Part shown: positions 14,401-28,900 of the stretch, piece by piece
Position numbering within the stretch: position 1 is the first letter of the stretch
How the letters are laid out: the number at the start of each line of letters is the position of its first letter
Origin: Pratylenchus scribneri
Lineage: Eukaryota > Nematoda > Chromadorea > Rhabditida > Pratylenchidae
NCBI GenBank assembly: GCA_030063045.1
Contig: JAQSEB010000086.1
Span: forward strand, 434,001-498,000
Length of the DNA: 64,000 bases
Reading direction: 5' to 3'
Notes under the pieces: model-generated
Told to the model about the DNA's origin: nothing
Seen by the model: only the letters and a program-made list of their open reading frames with translations
The model's database searches: none
Translations under genes and position numbers: made by a program

Positions 14401-17400
14401 TAATTTTGCGGCATCCGCTAAACTATTTAAGATTAATTTTTAGACTCATAAAAATAATTCTAAATGATTTTGCGGCATCCGCTAAACTATTTAAGATTAA
14501 TTTTTAGACTCATAAAAATAATTCTAAATGATTTTGCGGCATCCGCTAAACAATTCAAGATTAATTTTTAGACTCATAAAAATATATCTTAGTCAATTTG
14601 CGGCATCCGCTAAACTATTTAAGATTAATTTTTAGACTCATAAAAATAATTCTAAATGATTTTGCGGCATCCGCTAAACTATTTAAGATTAATTTTTAGA
14701 CTCATAAAAATAATTCTAAATGATTTTGCGGCATCCGCTAAACAATTTAAGATTAATTTTTAGACTCATAAAAATAATTCTAAATGATTTTGCGGCATCC
14801 GCTAAACAATTTAAGGTTAATTTTTAGACTCATAAAAATAATTCTAAATGATTTTGCGGCATCCGCTAAACCAATTAAGATTAATTTTTAGACTCATAAA
14901 AATATATCTTAGTCAATTTGCGGCATCCGCTAAACTATTTAAGATTAATTTTTAGACTCATAAAAATAATTCTAAATGATTTTGCGGCATCCGCTAAACA
15001 ATTTAAGGTTAATTTTTAGACTCATAAAAATAATTCTAAATGATTTTGCGGCATCCGCTAAACAATTTAAGATTAATTTTTAGACTCATAAAAATAATTC
15101 TAAATGATTTTGCGGCATCCGCTAAACAATTTAAGGTTAATTTTTAGACTCATAAAAATAATTCTAAATAATTTTGCGGCATCCGCTAAACTATTTAAGA
15201 TTAATTTTTAGACTCATAAAAATAATTCTAAATGATTTTGCGGCATCCGCTAAACTATTTAAGATTAATTTTTAGACTCATAAAAATAATTCTAAATGAT
15301 TTTGCGGCATCCGCTAAACAATTCAAGATTAATTTTTAGACTCATAAAAATATATCTTAGTCAATTTGCGGCATCCGCTAAACTATTTAAGATTAATTTT
15401 TAGACTCATAAAAATAATTCTAAATGATTTTGCGGCATCCGCTAAACAATTTAAGATTAATTTTTAGACTCATAAAAATATATCTTAGTCAATTTGCGGC
15501 ATCCGCTAAACTATTTAAGATTAATTTTTAGACTCATAAAAATAATTCTAAATGATTTTGCGGCATCCGCTAAACTATTTAAGATTAATTTTTAGACTCA
15601 TAAAAATAATTCTAAATGATTTTGCGGCATCCGCTAAACAATTTAAGATTAATTTTTAGACTCATAAAAATATATCTTAGTCAATTTGCGGCATCCGCTA
15701 AACAATTTAAGATTAATTTTTAGACTCATAAAAATATATCTTAGTCAATTTGCGGCATCCGCTAAACAATTTAAGATTAATTTTTAGACTCATAAAAATA
15801 TATCTTAGTCAATTTGCGGCATCCGCTAAACTATTTAAGATTAATTTTTAGACTCATAAAAATAATTCTAAATGATTTTGCGGCATCCGCTAAACTATTT
15901 AAGATTAATTTTTAGACTCATAAAAATAATTCTAAATGATTTTGCGGCATCCGCTAAACTATTTAAGATTAATTTTTAGACTCATAAAAATAATTCTAAA
16001 TGATTTTGCGGCATCCGCTAAACAATTTAAGATTAATTTTTATACTCATAAAAATATATCTTAGTCAATTTGCGGCATCCGCTAAACTATTTAAGATTAA
16101 TTTTTAGACTCATAAAAATAATTCTAAATGATTTTGCGGCATCCGCTAAACTATTTAAGATTAATTTGTAGACTCATAAAAATAATTCTAAATGATTTTG
16201 CGACATCCGCTAAACAATTTAAGATTAATTTTTAGACTCATAAAAATAATTCTAAATGATTTTGCGGCATCCGCTAAACAATTTAAGATTAATTTTTAGA
16301 CTCATAAAAATAATTCTAAATGATTCTGCGGCATCCGCTAAACTATTTAAGATTAATTTTTAGACTCATAAAAATAATTCTAAATGATTTTGCGGCATCC
16401 GCTAAACAATTTAAGATTAATTTTTAGACTCATAAAAATATATCTTAGTCAATTTGCGGCATCCGTTAAACCAATTAAGATTAATTTTTAGACTCATAAA
16501 AATAATTCTAAATGATTTTGCGGCATCCGTTAAACTATTTAAGATTAATTTTTAGACTCATAAAAATAATTCTAAATGATTTTGCGGCATCCGCTAAACA
16601 ATTTAAGATTAATTTTTAGACTCATAAAAATATATCTTAGTCAATTTGCGGCATCCGCTAAACAATTTAAGGTTAATTTTTAGACTCATAAAAATAATTC
16701 TAAATGATTTTGCGCCATCCGCTAAACCAATTAAGATTAATTTTTAGACTCATAAAAATAATTCTAAATGATTTTGCGGCATCCGCTAAACAATTTAAGA
16801 TTAATTTTTAGACTCATAAAAATAATTCTAAATGATTTTGCGGCATCCGCTAAACTATTTAAGATTATTTTTAGACTCATAAAAATAATTCTAAATGATT
16901 TTGCGGCATCCGCTAAACCAATTAAGATTAATTTTTAGACTCATAAAAATAATTCTAAATGATTTTGCGGCATCCGCTAAACCATTTAAGATTAATTTTT
17001 AGACTCATAAAAATAATTCTAAATGATTTTGCGGCATCCGCTAAACAATTTAAGATTAATTTTTAGACTCATAAAAATATATCTTAGTCAATTTGCGGCA
17101 TCCGCTAAACTATTTAAGATTAATTTTTAGACTCATAAAAATAATTCTAAATGATTTTGCGGCATCCGCTAACCTAATTAAGATTAATTTTTAGACTCAT
17201 AAAAATAATTCTAAATGATTCTGCGACATCCGCTAAACAATTTAAGATTAATTTTTAGACTCATAAAAATAATTCTAAATGATTTTGCGGCATCCGCTAA
17301 ACCAATTAAGATTAATTTTTAGACTCATAAAAATAATTCTAAATGATTTTGCGGCATCCGCTAAACAATTTAAGATTAATTTTTAGACTCATAAAAATAA

Positions 17401-20400
17401 TTCTAAATGATTTTGCGACATCCGCTAAACAATTTTAGACTCATAAAAATAATTCTAAATGATTTTGCGGCATCCGTTAAACCAATTAAGATTAATTTTT
17501 AGACTCATAAAAATAATTCTAAATGATTTTGCGGCATCCGCTAAATAATTTAAGATTAATTTTTAGACTCATAAAAATAATTCTAAATGATTTTGCGGCA
17601 TCCGCTAAACCAATTAAATTAATTTTTAGACTCATAAAAATAATTCTAAATGATTTTGCGACATCAGCTAAACTATTTAAGATTAATTTTTAGACTCAAA
17701 AAAATAATTCTAAATGATTTTGCGGCATCCGCTAAACTAATTAAGATTAATTTTTAGACTCATAAAAATATATCTTAGTCAATTTGCGGCATCCGCTAAA
17801 CTATTTAAGATTAATTTTTAGACTCATAAAAATAATTCTAAATGATTTTGCGGCATCCGCTAAACCAATTAAGATTAATTTTTAGACTCATAAAAATAAT
17901 TCTAAATGATTTTGCGGCATCCGCTAAACCAATTAAGATTAATTTTTAGACTCATAAAAATAATTCTAAATGATTTTGCGGCATCCGCTAAACCAATTAA
18001 GATTAATTTTTAGACTCATAAAAATAATTCTAAATGATTTTGCGGCATCCGCTAAACTATTTAAGATTAATTTTTAGACTCATAAAAATAATTCTAAATG
18101 ATTTTGCGGCATCCGCTAAACCAATTAAGATTAATTTTTAGACTCATAAAAATAATTCTAAATGATTTTGCAGCCTCCGCTAAACCATTTAAGATTAATT
18201 TTTAGAAAGATTAATTTTTAGACTCATAAAAATATATCTTAGTCAATTTGCGGCATCCGCTAAACTATTTAAGATTAATTTTTAGACTCATAAAAATAAT
18301 TCTAAATGATTTTGCGGCATCCGCTAAACTATTTAAGATTAATTTTTAGACTCATAAAAATATATCTTAGTCAATTTGCGGCATCCGCTAAACTATTTAA
18401 GATTAATTTTTAGACTCATAAAAATAATTCTAAATAATTTTGCGGCATCCGCTAAACTATTTAAGATTAATTTTTAGACTCATAAAAATAATTCTAAATG
18501 ATTTTGCGGCATCCGCTAAACCAATTAAGATTAATTTTTAGACTCATAAAAATAATTCTAAATGATTTTGCGGCATCCGCTAAACCAATTAAGATTAATT
18601 TTTAGACTCATAAAAATAATTCTAAATGATTTTGCGGCATCCGCTAAACAATTTAAGATTAATTTTTAGACTCATAAAAATAATTCTAAATGATTTTGCG
18701 GCATCCGCTAAACAATTTAAGATTAATTTTTAGACTCATAAAAAAAATTCTAAATGATTTTGCGGCATCCGTTAAACTATTTAAGATTAATTTTTAGACT
18801 CATAAAAATAATTCTAAATGATTTTGCGGCATCCGCTAAACAATTTAAGATTAATTTTTAGACTCATAAAAATATATCTTAGTCAATTTGCGGCATCCGC
18901 TAAACAATTTAAGGTTAATTTTTAGACTCATAAAAATAATTCTAAATGATTTTGCGGCATCCGCTAAACCAATTAAGATTAATTTTTAGACTCATAAAAA
19001 TAATTCTAAATGATTTTGCGGCATCCGCTAAACTATTTAAGATTAATTTTTAGACTCATAAAAATAATTCTAAATGATTTTGCGGCATCCGCTAAACCAA
19101 TTAAGATTAATTTTTAGACTCATAAAAATAATTCTAAATGATTTTGCAGCCTCCGCTAAACCATTTAAGATTAATTTTTAGAAAGATTAATTTTTAGACT
19201 CATAAAAATATATCTTAGTCAATTTGCGGCATCCGCTAAACTATTTAAGATTAATTTTTAGACTCATAAAAATAATTCTAAATGATTTTGCGGCATCCGC
19301 TAAACTATTTAAGATTAATTTTTAGACTCATAAAAATATATCTTAGTCAATTTGCGGCATCCGCTAAACTATTTAAGATTAATTTTTAGACTCATAAAAA
19401 TAATTCTAAATAATTTTGCGGCATCCGCTAAACTATTTAAGATTAATTTTTAGACTCATAAAAATAATTCTAAATGATTTTGCGGCATCCGCTAAACTAT
19501 TTAAGATTAATTTTTAGACTCATAAAAATAATTCTAAATGATTTTGCGGCATCCGCTAAACAATTCAAGATTAATTTTTAGACTCATAAAAATATATCTT
19601 AGTCAATTTGCGGCATCCGCTAAACTATTTAAGATTAATTTTTAGACTCATAAAAATAATTCTAAATGATTTTGCGGCATCCGCTAAACTATTTAAGATT
19701 AATTTTTAGACTCATAAAAATAATTCTAAATGATTTTGCGGCATCCGCTAAACAATTTAAGATTAATTTTTAGACTCATAAAAATAATTCTAAATGATTT
19801 TGCGGCATCCGCTAAACAATTTAAGGTTAATTTTTAGACTCATAAAAATAATTCTAAATGATTTTGCGGCATCCGCTAAACCAATTAAGATTAATTTTTA
19901 GACTCATAAAAATATATCTTAGTCAATTTGCGGCATCCGCTAAACTATTTAAGATTAATTTTTAGACTCATAAAAATAATTCTAAATGATTTTGCGGCAT
20001 CCGCTAAACAATTTAAGGTTAATTTTTAGACTCATAAAAATAATTCTAAATGATTTTGCGGCATCCGCTAAACAATTTAAGATTAATTTTTAGACTCATA
20101 AAAATAATTCTAAATGATTTTGCGGCATCCGCTAAACAATTTAAGGTTAATTTTTAGACTCATAAAAATAATTCTAAATAATTTTGCGGCATCCGCTAAA
20201 CTATTTAAGATTAATTTTTAGACTCATAAAAATAATTCTAAATGATTTTGCGGCATCCGCTAAACTATTTAAGATTAATTTTTAGACTCATAAAAATAAT
20301 TCTAAATGATTTTGCGGCATCCGCTAAACAATTCAAGATTAATTTTTAGACTCATAAAAATATATCTTAGTCAATTTGCGGCATCCGCTAAACTATTTAA

Positions 20401-21480
20401 GATTAATTTTTAGACTCATAAAAATAATTCTAAATGATTTTGCGGCATCCGCTAAACAATTTAAGATTAATTTTTAGACTCATAAAAATATATCTTAGTC
20501 AATTTGCGGCATCCGCTAAACTATTTAAGATTAATTTTTAGACTCATAAAAATAATTCTAAATGATTTTGCGGCATCCGCTAAACTATTTAAGATTAATT
20601 TTTAGACTCATAAAAATAATTCTAAATGATTTTGCGGCATCCGCTAAACAATTTAAGATTAATTTTTAGACTCATAAAAATATATCTTAGTCAATTTGCG
20701 GCATCCGCTAAACAATTTAAGATTAATTTTTAGACTCATAAAAATATATCTTAGTCAATTTGCGGCATCCGCTAAACAATTTAAGATTAATTTTTAGACT
20801 CATAAAAATATATCTTAGTCAATTTGCGGCATCCGCTAAACTATTTAAGATTAATTTTTAGACTCATAAAAATAATTCTAAATGATTTTGCGGCATCCGC
20901 TAAACTATTTAAGATTAATTTTTAGACTCATAAAAATAATTCTAAATGATTTTGCGGCATCCGCTAAACTATTTAAGATTAATTTTTAGACTCATAAAAA
21001 TAATTCTAAATGATTTTGCGGCATCCGCTAAACAATTTAAGATTAATTTTTATACTCATAAAAATATATCTTAGTCAATTTGCGGCATCCGCTAAACTAT
21101 TTAAGATTAATTTTTAGACTCATAAAAATAATTCTAAATGATTTTGCGGCATCCGCTAAACTATTTAAGATTAATTTTTAGACTCATAAAAATAATTCTA
21201 AATGATTTTGCGACATCCGCTAAACAATTTAAGATTAATTTTTAGACTCATAAAAATAATTCTAAATGATTTTGCGGCATCCGCTAAACAATTTAAGATT
21301 AATTTTTAGACTCATAAAAATAATTCTAAATGATTCTGCGGCATCCGCTAAACTATTTAAGATTAATTTTTAGACTCATAAAAATATATCTTAGTCAATT
21401 TGCGGCATCCGCTAAACAATTTAAGATTAATTTTTAGACTCATAAAAATATATCTTAGTCAATTTGCGGCATCCGTTAAA
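11460..21480. repeat. Higher-order duplication, 5,010-bp period, two adjacent copies
   Basis: Rare private variants recur exactly 5,010 bp apart: GCGCCATCC at 11703 and 16713, CTAACCTAATT near 12159 and 17169, CAGCCTCCGC at 13161 and 18171 and again near 14137 and 19147, and TATACTCATA at 16041 and 21051. The two copies (about 11460-16470 and 16470-21480) abut. I saw only isolated differences, such as TTTGTAGAC near 16166 against TTTTTAGAC in the second copy. The period is not a multiple of 64 because each copy holds shortened and fused monomers (for example near 12420 and 13195). This indicates a recent tandem duplication of a 78-monomer block. Confidence 0.9.
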
Positions 21481-24400
21481 CAATTTAAGATTAATTTTTA
21501 GACTCATAAAAATATATCTTAGTCAATTTGCGGCATCCGCTAAACTATTTAAGATTAATTTTTAGACTCATAAAAATAATTCTAAATGATTTTGCGGCAT
21601 CCGCTAAACTATTTAAGATTAATTTTTAGACTCATAAAAATAATTCTAAATGATTTTGCGGCATCCGCTAAACAATTTAAGATTAATTTTTAGACTCATA
21701 AAAATAATTCTAAATGATTCTGCGGCATCCGCTAAACTATTTAAGATTAATTTTTAGACTCATAAAAATAATTCTAAATGATTTTGCGGCATCCGCTAAA
21801 CTATTTAAGATTAATTTTTAGACTCATAAAAATAATTCTAAATGATTTTGCGGCATCCGCTAAACAATTTAAGATTAATTTTTAGACTCATAAAAATAAT
21901 TCTAAATGATTTTGCGGCATCCGCTAAACTATTTAAGATTAATTTTTAGACTCATAAAAATAATTCTAAATGATTTTGCGGCATCCGCTAAACTATTTAA
22001 GATTAATTTTTAGACTCATAAAAATAATTCTAAATGATTTTGCGGCATCCGCTAAACTATTTAAGATTAATTTTTAGACTCATAAAAATATATCTTAGTC
22101 AATTTGCGGCATCCGCTAAACTAATTAAGATTAATTTTTAGACTCATAAAAATATATCTTAGTCAATTTGCGGCATCCGCTAAACTATTTAAGATTAATT
22201 TTTAGACTCATAAAAATAATTCTAAATGATTTTGCGGCATCCGCTAAACAATTTAAGATTAATTTTTAGACTCTTAAAAATAATTCTAAATGATTTTGCG
22301 GCATCCGCTAAACAATTTAAGATTAATTTTTAGACTCATAAAAATATATCTTAGTCAATTTGCGGCATCCGCTAAACTATTTAAGATTAATTTTTAGACT
22401 CATAAAAATAATTCTAAATGATTTTGCGGCATCCGCTAAACTATTTAAGATTAATTTTTAGACTCATAAAAATAATTCTAAATGATTTTGCGGCATCCGC
22501 TAAACAATTTAAGATTAATTTTTAGACTCATAAAAATATATCTTAGTCAATTTGCGGCATCCGCTAAACAATTTAAGATTAATTTTTAGACTCATAAAAA
22601 TATATCTTAGTCAATTTGCGGCATCCGCTAAACAATTTAAGATTAATTTTTAGACTCATAAAAATATATCTTAGTCAATTTGCGGCATCCGCTAAACTAT
22701 TTAAGATTAATTTTTAGACTCATAAAAATAATTCTAAATGATTTTGCGGCATCCGCTAAACTATTTAAGATTAATTTTTAGACTCATAAAAATAATTCTA
22801 AATGATTTTGCGGCATCCGCTAAACAATTTAAGATTAATTTTTAGACTCATAAAAATAATTCTAAATGATTTTGCGGCATCCGCTAAACAATTTAAGGTT
22901 AATTTTTAGACTCATAAAAATAATTCTAAATGATTTTGCGGCATCCGCTAAACCAATTAAGATTAATTTTTAGACTCATAAAAATATATCTTAGTCAATT
23001 TGCGGCATCCGCTAAACTATTTAAGATTAATTTTTAGACTCATAAAAATAATTCTAAATGATTTTGCGGCATCCGCTAAACAATTTAAGGTTAATTTTTA
23101 GACTCATAAAAATAATTCTAAATGATTTTGCGGCATCCGCTAAACAATTTAAGATTAATTTTTAGACTCATAAAAATAATTCTAAATGATTTTGCGGCAT
23201 CCGCTAAACAATTTAAGGTTAATTTTTAGACTCATAAAAATAATTCTAAATAATTTTGCGGCATCCGCTAAACTATTTAAGATTAATTTTTAGACTCATA
23301 AAAATAATTCTAAATGATTTTGCGGCATCCGCTAAACTATTTAAGATTAATTTTTAGACTCATAAAAATAATTCTAAATGATTTTGCGGCATCCGCTAAA
23401 CAATTCAAGATTAATTTTTAGACTCATAAAAATATATCTTAGTCAATTTGCGGCATCCGCTAAACTATTTAAGATTAATTTTTAGACTCATAAAAATAAT
23501 TCTAAATGATTTTGCGGCATCCGCTAAACAATTTAAGATTAATTTTTAGACTCATAAAAATATATCTTAGTCAATTTGCGGCATCCGCTAAACTATTTAA
23601 GATTAATTTTTAGACTCATAAAAATAATTCTAAATGATTTTGCGGCATCCGCTAAACTATTTAAGATTAATTTTTAGACTCATAAAAATAATTCTAAATG
23701 ATTTTGCGGCATCCGCTAAACAATTTAAGATTAATTTTTAGACTCATAAAAATATATCTTAGTCAATTTGCGGCATCCGCTAAACAATTTAAGATTAATT
23801 TTTAGACTCATAAAAATATATCTTAGTCAATTTGCGGCATCCGCTAAACAATTTAAGATTAATTTTTAGACTCATAAAAATATATCTTAGTCAATTTGCG
23901 GCATCCGCTAAACTATTTAAGATTAATTTTTAGACTCATAAAAATAATTCTAAATGATTTTGCGGCATCCGCTAAACTATTTAAGATTAATTTTTAGACT
24001 CATAAAAATAATTCTAAATGATTTTGCGGCATCCGCTAAACTATTTAAGATTAATTTTTAGACTCATAAAAATAATTCTAAATGATTTTGCGGCATCCGC
24101 TAAACAATTTAAGATTAATTTTTATACTCATAAAAATATATCTTAGTCAATTTGCGGCATCCGCTAAACTATTTAAGATTAATTTTTAGACTCATAAAAA
24201 TAATTCTAAATGATTTTGCGGCATCCGCTAAACTATTTAAGATTAATTTTTAGACTCATAAAAATAATTCTAAATGATTTTGCGACATCCGCTAAACAAT
24301 TTAAGATTAATTTTTAGACTCATAAAAATAATTCTAAATGATTTTGCGGCATCCGCTAAACAATTTAAGATTAATTTTTAGACTCATAAAAATAATTCTA

Positions 24401-25935
24401 AATGATTCTGCGGCATCCGCTAAACTATTTAAGATTAATTTTTAGACTCATAAAAATATATCTTAGTCAATTTGCGGCATCCGCTAAACAATTTAAGATT
24501 AATTTTTAGACTCATAAAAATATATCTTAGTCAATTTGCGGCATCCGTTAAACAATTTAAGATTAATTTTTAGACTCATAAAAATATATCTTAGTCAATT
24601 TGCGGCATCCGCTAAACTATTTAAGATTAATTTTTAGACTCATAAAAATAATTCTAAATGATTTTGCGGCATCCGCTAAACTATTTAAGATTAATTTTTA
24701 GACTCATAAAAATAATTCTAAATGATTTTGCGGCATCCGCTAAACAATTTAAGATTAATTTTTAGACTCATAAAAATAATTCTAAATGATTCTGCGGCAT
24801 CCGCTAAACTATTTAAGATTAATTTTTAGACTCATAAAAATAATTCTAAATGATTTTGCGGCATCCGCTAAACTATTTAAGATTAATTTTTAGACTCATA
24901 AAAATAATTCTAAATGATTTTGCGGCATCCGCTAAACAATTTAAGATTAATTTTTAGACTCATAAAAATAATTCTAAATGATTTTGCGGCATCCGCTAAA
25001 CTATTTAAGATTAATTTTTAGACTCATAAAAATAATTCTAAATGATTTTGCGGCATCCGCTAAACTATTTAAGATTAATTTTTAGACTCATAAAAATAAT
25101 TCTAAATGATTTTGCGGCATCCGCTAAACTATTTAAGATTAATTTTTAGACTCATAAAAATATATCTTAGTCAATTTGCGGCATCCGCTAAACTAATTAA
25201 GATTAATTTTTAGACTCATAAAAATATATCTTAGTCAATTTGCGGCATCCGCTAAACTATTTAAGATTAATTTTTAGACTCATAAAAATAATTCTAAATG
25301 ATTTTGCGGCATCCGCTAAACAATTTAAGATTAATTTTTAGACTCTTAAAAATAATTCTAAATGATTTTGCGGCATCCGCTAAACAATTTAAGATTAATT
25401 TTTAGACTCATAAAAATATATCTTAGTCAATTTGCGGCATCCGCTAAACTATTTAAGATTAATTTTTAGACTCATAAAAATAATTCTAAATGATTTTGCG
25501 GCATCCGCTAAACTATTTAAGATTAATTTTTAGACTCATAAAAATAATTCTAAATGATTTTGCGGCATCCGCTAAACAATTTAAGATTAATTTTTAGACT
25601 CATAAAAATATATCTTAGTCAATTTGCGGCATCCGCTAAACAATTTAAGATTAATTTTTAGACTCATAAAAATATATCTTAGTCAATTTGCGGCATCCGC
25701 TAAACAATTTAAGATTAATTTTTAGACTCATAAAAATATATCTTAGTCAATTTGCGGCATCCGCTAAACTATTTAAGATTAATTTTTAGACTCATAAAAA
25801 TAATTCTAAATGATTTTGCGGCATCCGCTAAACTATTTAAGATTAATTTTTAGACTCATAAAAATAATTCTAAATGATTTTGCGGCATCCGCTAAACAAT
25901 TTAAGATTAATTTTTAGACTCATAAAAATAATTCT
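19570..25935. repeat. Higher-order duplication, 3,072-bp period (48 monomers), two copies
   Basis: Private variants recur 3,072 bp (48 x 64) apart: AAATAATTTTGCGG near 20177 and 23249, TATACTCATA at 21051 and 24123, and CTCTTAAAAA at 22271 and 25343. Copies run about 19570-22641 and 22642-25935. The left copy overlaps the end of the second 5,010-bp block, so the 5,010-bp event probably came first and the 3,072-bp event reused part of its product. That order is inference. Confidence 0.88.
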
Positions 25936-28900
25936 AAATGATTCTGCGGCATCCGCTAAACTATTTAAGGTTAATTTTTAGACTCATAAAAATAATTCTT
26001 AATGATTTTGCGGCATCCGTAACCTAAATAAGATTAATTTTTAGACTTAGAAAAATAATTCTAAATGATTTTGCGGCATCCGCTAAACAATTTAAGATTA
26101 ATTTTTAGACTCTTAAAAATAATTCTAAATGATTTTGCGGCATCCGCTAAACAATTTAAGATTAATTTTTAGACTCATAAAAATAATTCTAAATGATTTT
26201 GCGGCATCCGCTAAACAATTTAAGATTAATTTTTAGACTCATAAAAATATATCTTAGTCAATTTGCGGCATCCGCTAAACAATTTAAGATTAATTTTTAG
26301 ACTCATAAAAATATATCTTAGTCAATTTGCGGCATCCGCTAAACTATTTAAGATTAATTTTTAGACTCATAAAAATAATTCTAAATGATTTTGCGGCATC
26401 CGCTAAACTATTTAAGATTAATTTTTAGACTCATAAAAATAATTCTAAATGATTTTGCGGCATCCGCTAAACAATTTAAGATTAATTTTTAGACTCATAA
26501 AAATAATTCTAAATGATTCTGCGGCATCCGCTAAACTATTTAAGATTAATTTTTAGACTCATAAAAATAATTCTAAATGATTTTGCGGCATCCGCTAAAC
26601 TATTTAAGATTAATTTTTAGACTCATAAAAATAATTCTAAATGATTTTGCGGCATCCGCTAAACAATTTAAGATTAATTTTTAGACTCATAAAAATAATT
26701 CTAAATGATTTTGCGGCATCCGCTAAACTATTTAAGATTAATTTTTAGACTCATAAAAATAATTCTAAATGATTTTGCGGCATCCGCTAAACTATTTAAG
26801 ATTAATTTTTAGACTCATAAAAATAATTCTAAATGATTTTGCGGCATCCGCTAAACTATTTAAGATTAATTTTTAGACTCATAAAAATATATCTTAGTCA
26901 ATTTGCGGCATCCGCTAAACTAATTAAGATTAATTTTTAGACTCATAAAAATATATCTTAGTCAATTTGCGGCATCCGCTAAACTATTTAAGATTAATTT
27001 TTAGACTCATAAAAATAATTCTAAATGATTTTGCGGCATCCGCTAAACAATTTAAGATTAATTTTTAGACTCTTAAAAATAATTCTAAATGATTTTGCGG
27101 CATCCGCTAAACAATTTAAGATTAATTTTTAGACTCATAAAAATATATCTTAGTCAATTTGCGGCATCCGCTAAACTATTTAAGATTAATTTTTAGACTC
27201 ATAAAAATAATTCTAAATGATTTTGCGGCATCCGCTAAACTATTTAAGATTAATTTTTAGACTCATAAAAATAATTCTAAATGATTTTGCGGCATCCGCT
27301 AAACAATTTAAGATTAATTTTTAGACTCATAAAAATATATCTTAGTCAATTTGCGGCATCCGCTAAACAATTTAAGATTAATTTTTAGACTCATAAAAAT
27401 ATATCTTAGTCAATTTGCGGCATCCGCTAAACAATTTAAGATTAATTTTTAGACTCATAAAAATATATCTTAGTCAATTTGCGGCATCCGCTAAACTATT
27501 TAAGATTAATTTTTAGACTCATAAAAATAATTCTAAATGATTTTGCGGCATCCGCTAAACAATTTAAGATTAATTTTTAGACTCATAAAAATAATTCTAA
27601 ATGATTCTGCGGCATCCGCTAAACTATTTAAGATTAATTTTTAGACTCATAAAAATAATTCTTAATGATTTTGCGGCATCCGCTAAACAATTTAAGATTA
27701 ATTTTTAGACTCATAAAAATATATCTTAGTCAATTTGCGGCATCCGCTAAACAATTTAAGATTAATTTTTAGACTCATAAAAATATATCTTAGTCAATTT
27801 GCGGCATCCGCTAAACAATTTAAGATTAATTTTTAGACTCATAAAAATATATCTTAGTCAATTTGCGGCATCCGCTAAACAATTTAAGATTAATTTTTAG
27901 ACTCATAAAAATATATCTTAGTCAATTTGCGGCATCCGCTAAACAATTTAAGATTAATTTTTAGACTCATAAAAATATATCTTAGTCAATTTGCGGCATC
28001 CGCTAAACTATTTAAGATTAATTTTTAGACTCATAAAAATAATTCTTAATGATTTTGCGGCATCCGCTAAACAATTTAAGATTAATTTTTAGACTCATAA
28101 AAATATATCTTAGTCAATTTGCGGCATCCGCTAAACAATTTAAGATTAATTTTTAGACTCATAAAAATATATCTTAGTCAATTTGCGGCATCCGCTAAAC
28201 TATTTAAGATTAATTTTTAGACTCATAAAAATAATTCTAAATGATTTTGCGGCATCCGCTAAACAATTTAAGATTAATTTTTAGACTCATAAAAATAATT
28301 CTAAATGATTCTGCGGCATCCGCTAAACTATTTAAGATTAATTTTTAGACTCATAAAAATAATTCTTAATGATTTTGCGGCATCCGTAACCTAAATAAGA
28401 TTAATTTTTAGACTTAGAAAAATAATTCTAAATGATTTTGCGGCATCCGCTAAACAATTTAAGATTAATTTTTAGACTCTTAAAAATAATTCTAAATGAT
28501 TTTGCGGCATCCGCTAAACAATTTAAGATTAATTTTTAGACTCATAAAAATAATTCTAAATGATTTTGCGGCATCCGCTAAACAATTTAAGATTAATTTT
28601 TAGACTCATAAAAATATATCTTAGTCAATTTGCGGCATCCGCTAAACAATTTAAGATTAATTTTTAGACTCATAAAAATATATCTTAGTCAATTTGCGGC
28701 ATCCGCTAAACTATTTAAGATTAATTTTTAGACTCATAAAAATAATTCTAAATGATTTTGCGGCATCCGCTAAACTATTTAAGATTAATTTTTAGACTCA
28801 TAAAAATAATTCTAAATGATTTTGCGGCATCCGCTAAACAATTCAAGATTAATTTTTAGACTCATAAAAATATATCTTAGTCAATTTGCGGCATCCGCTA

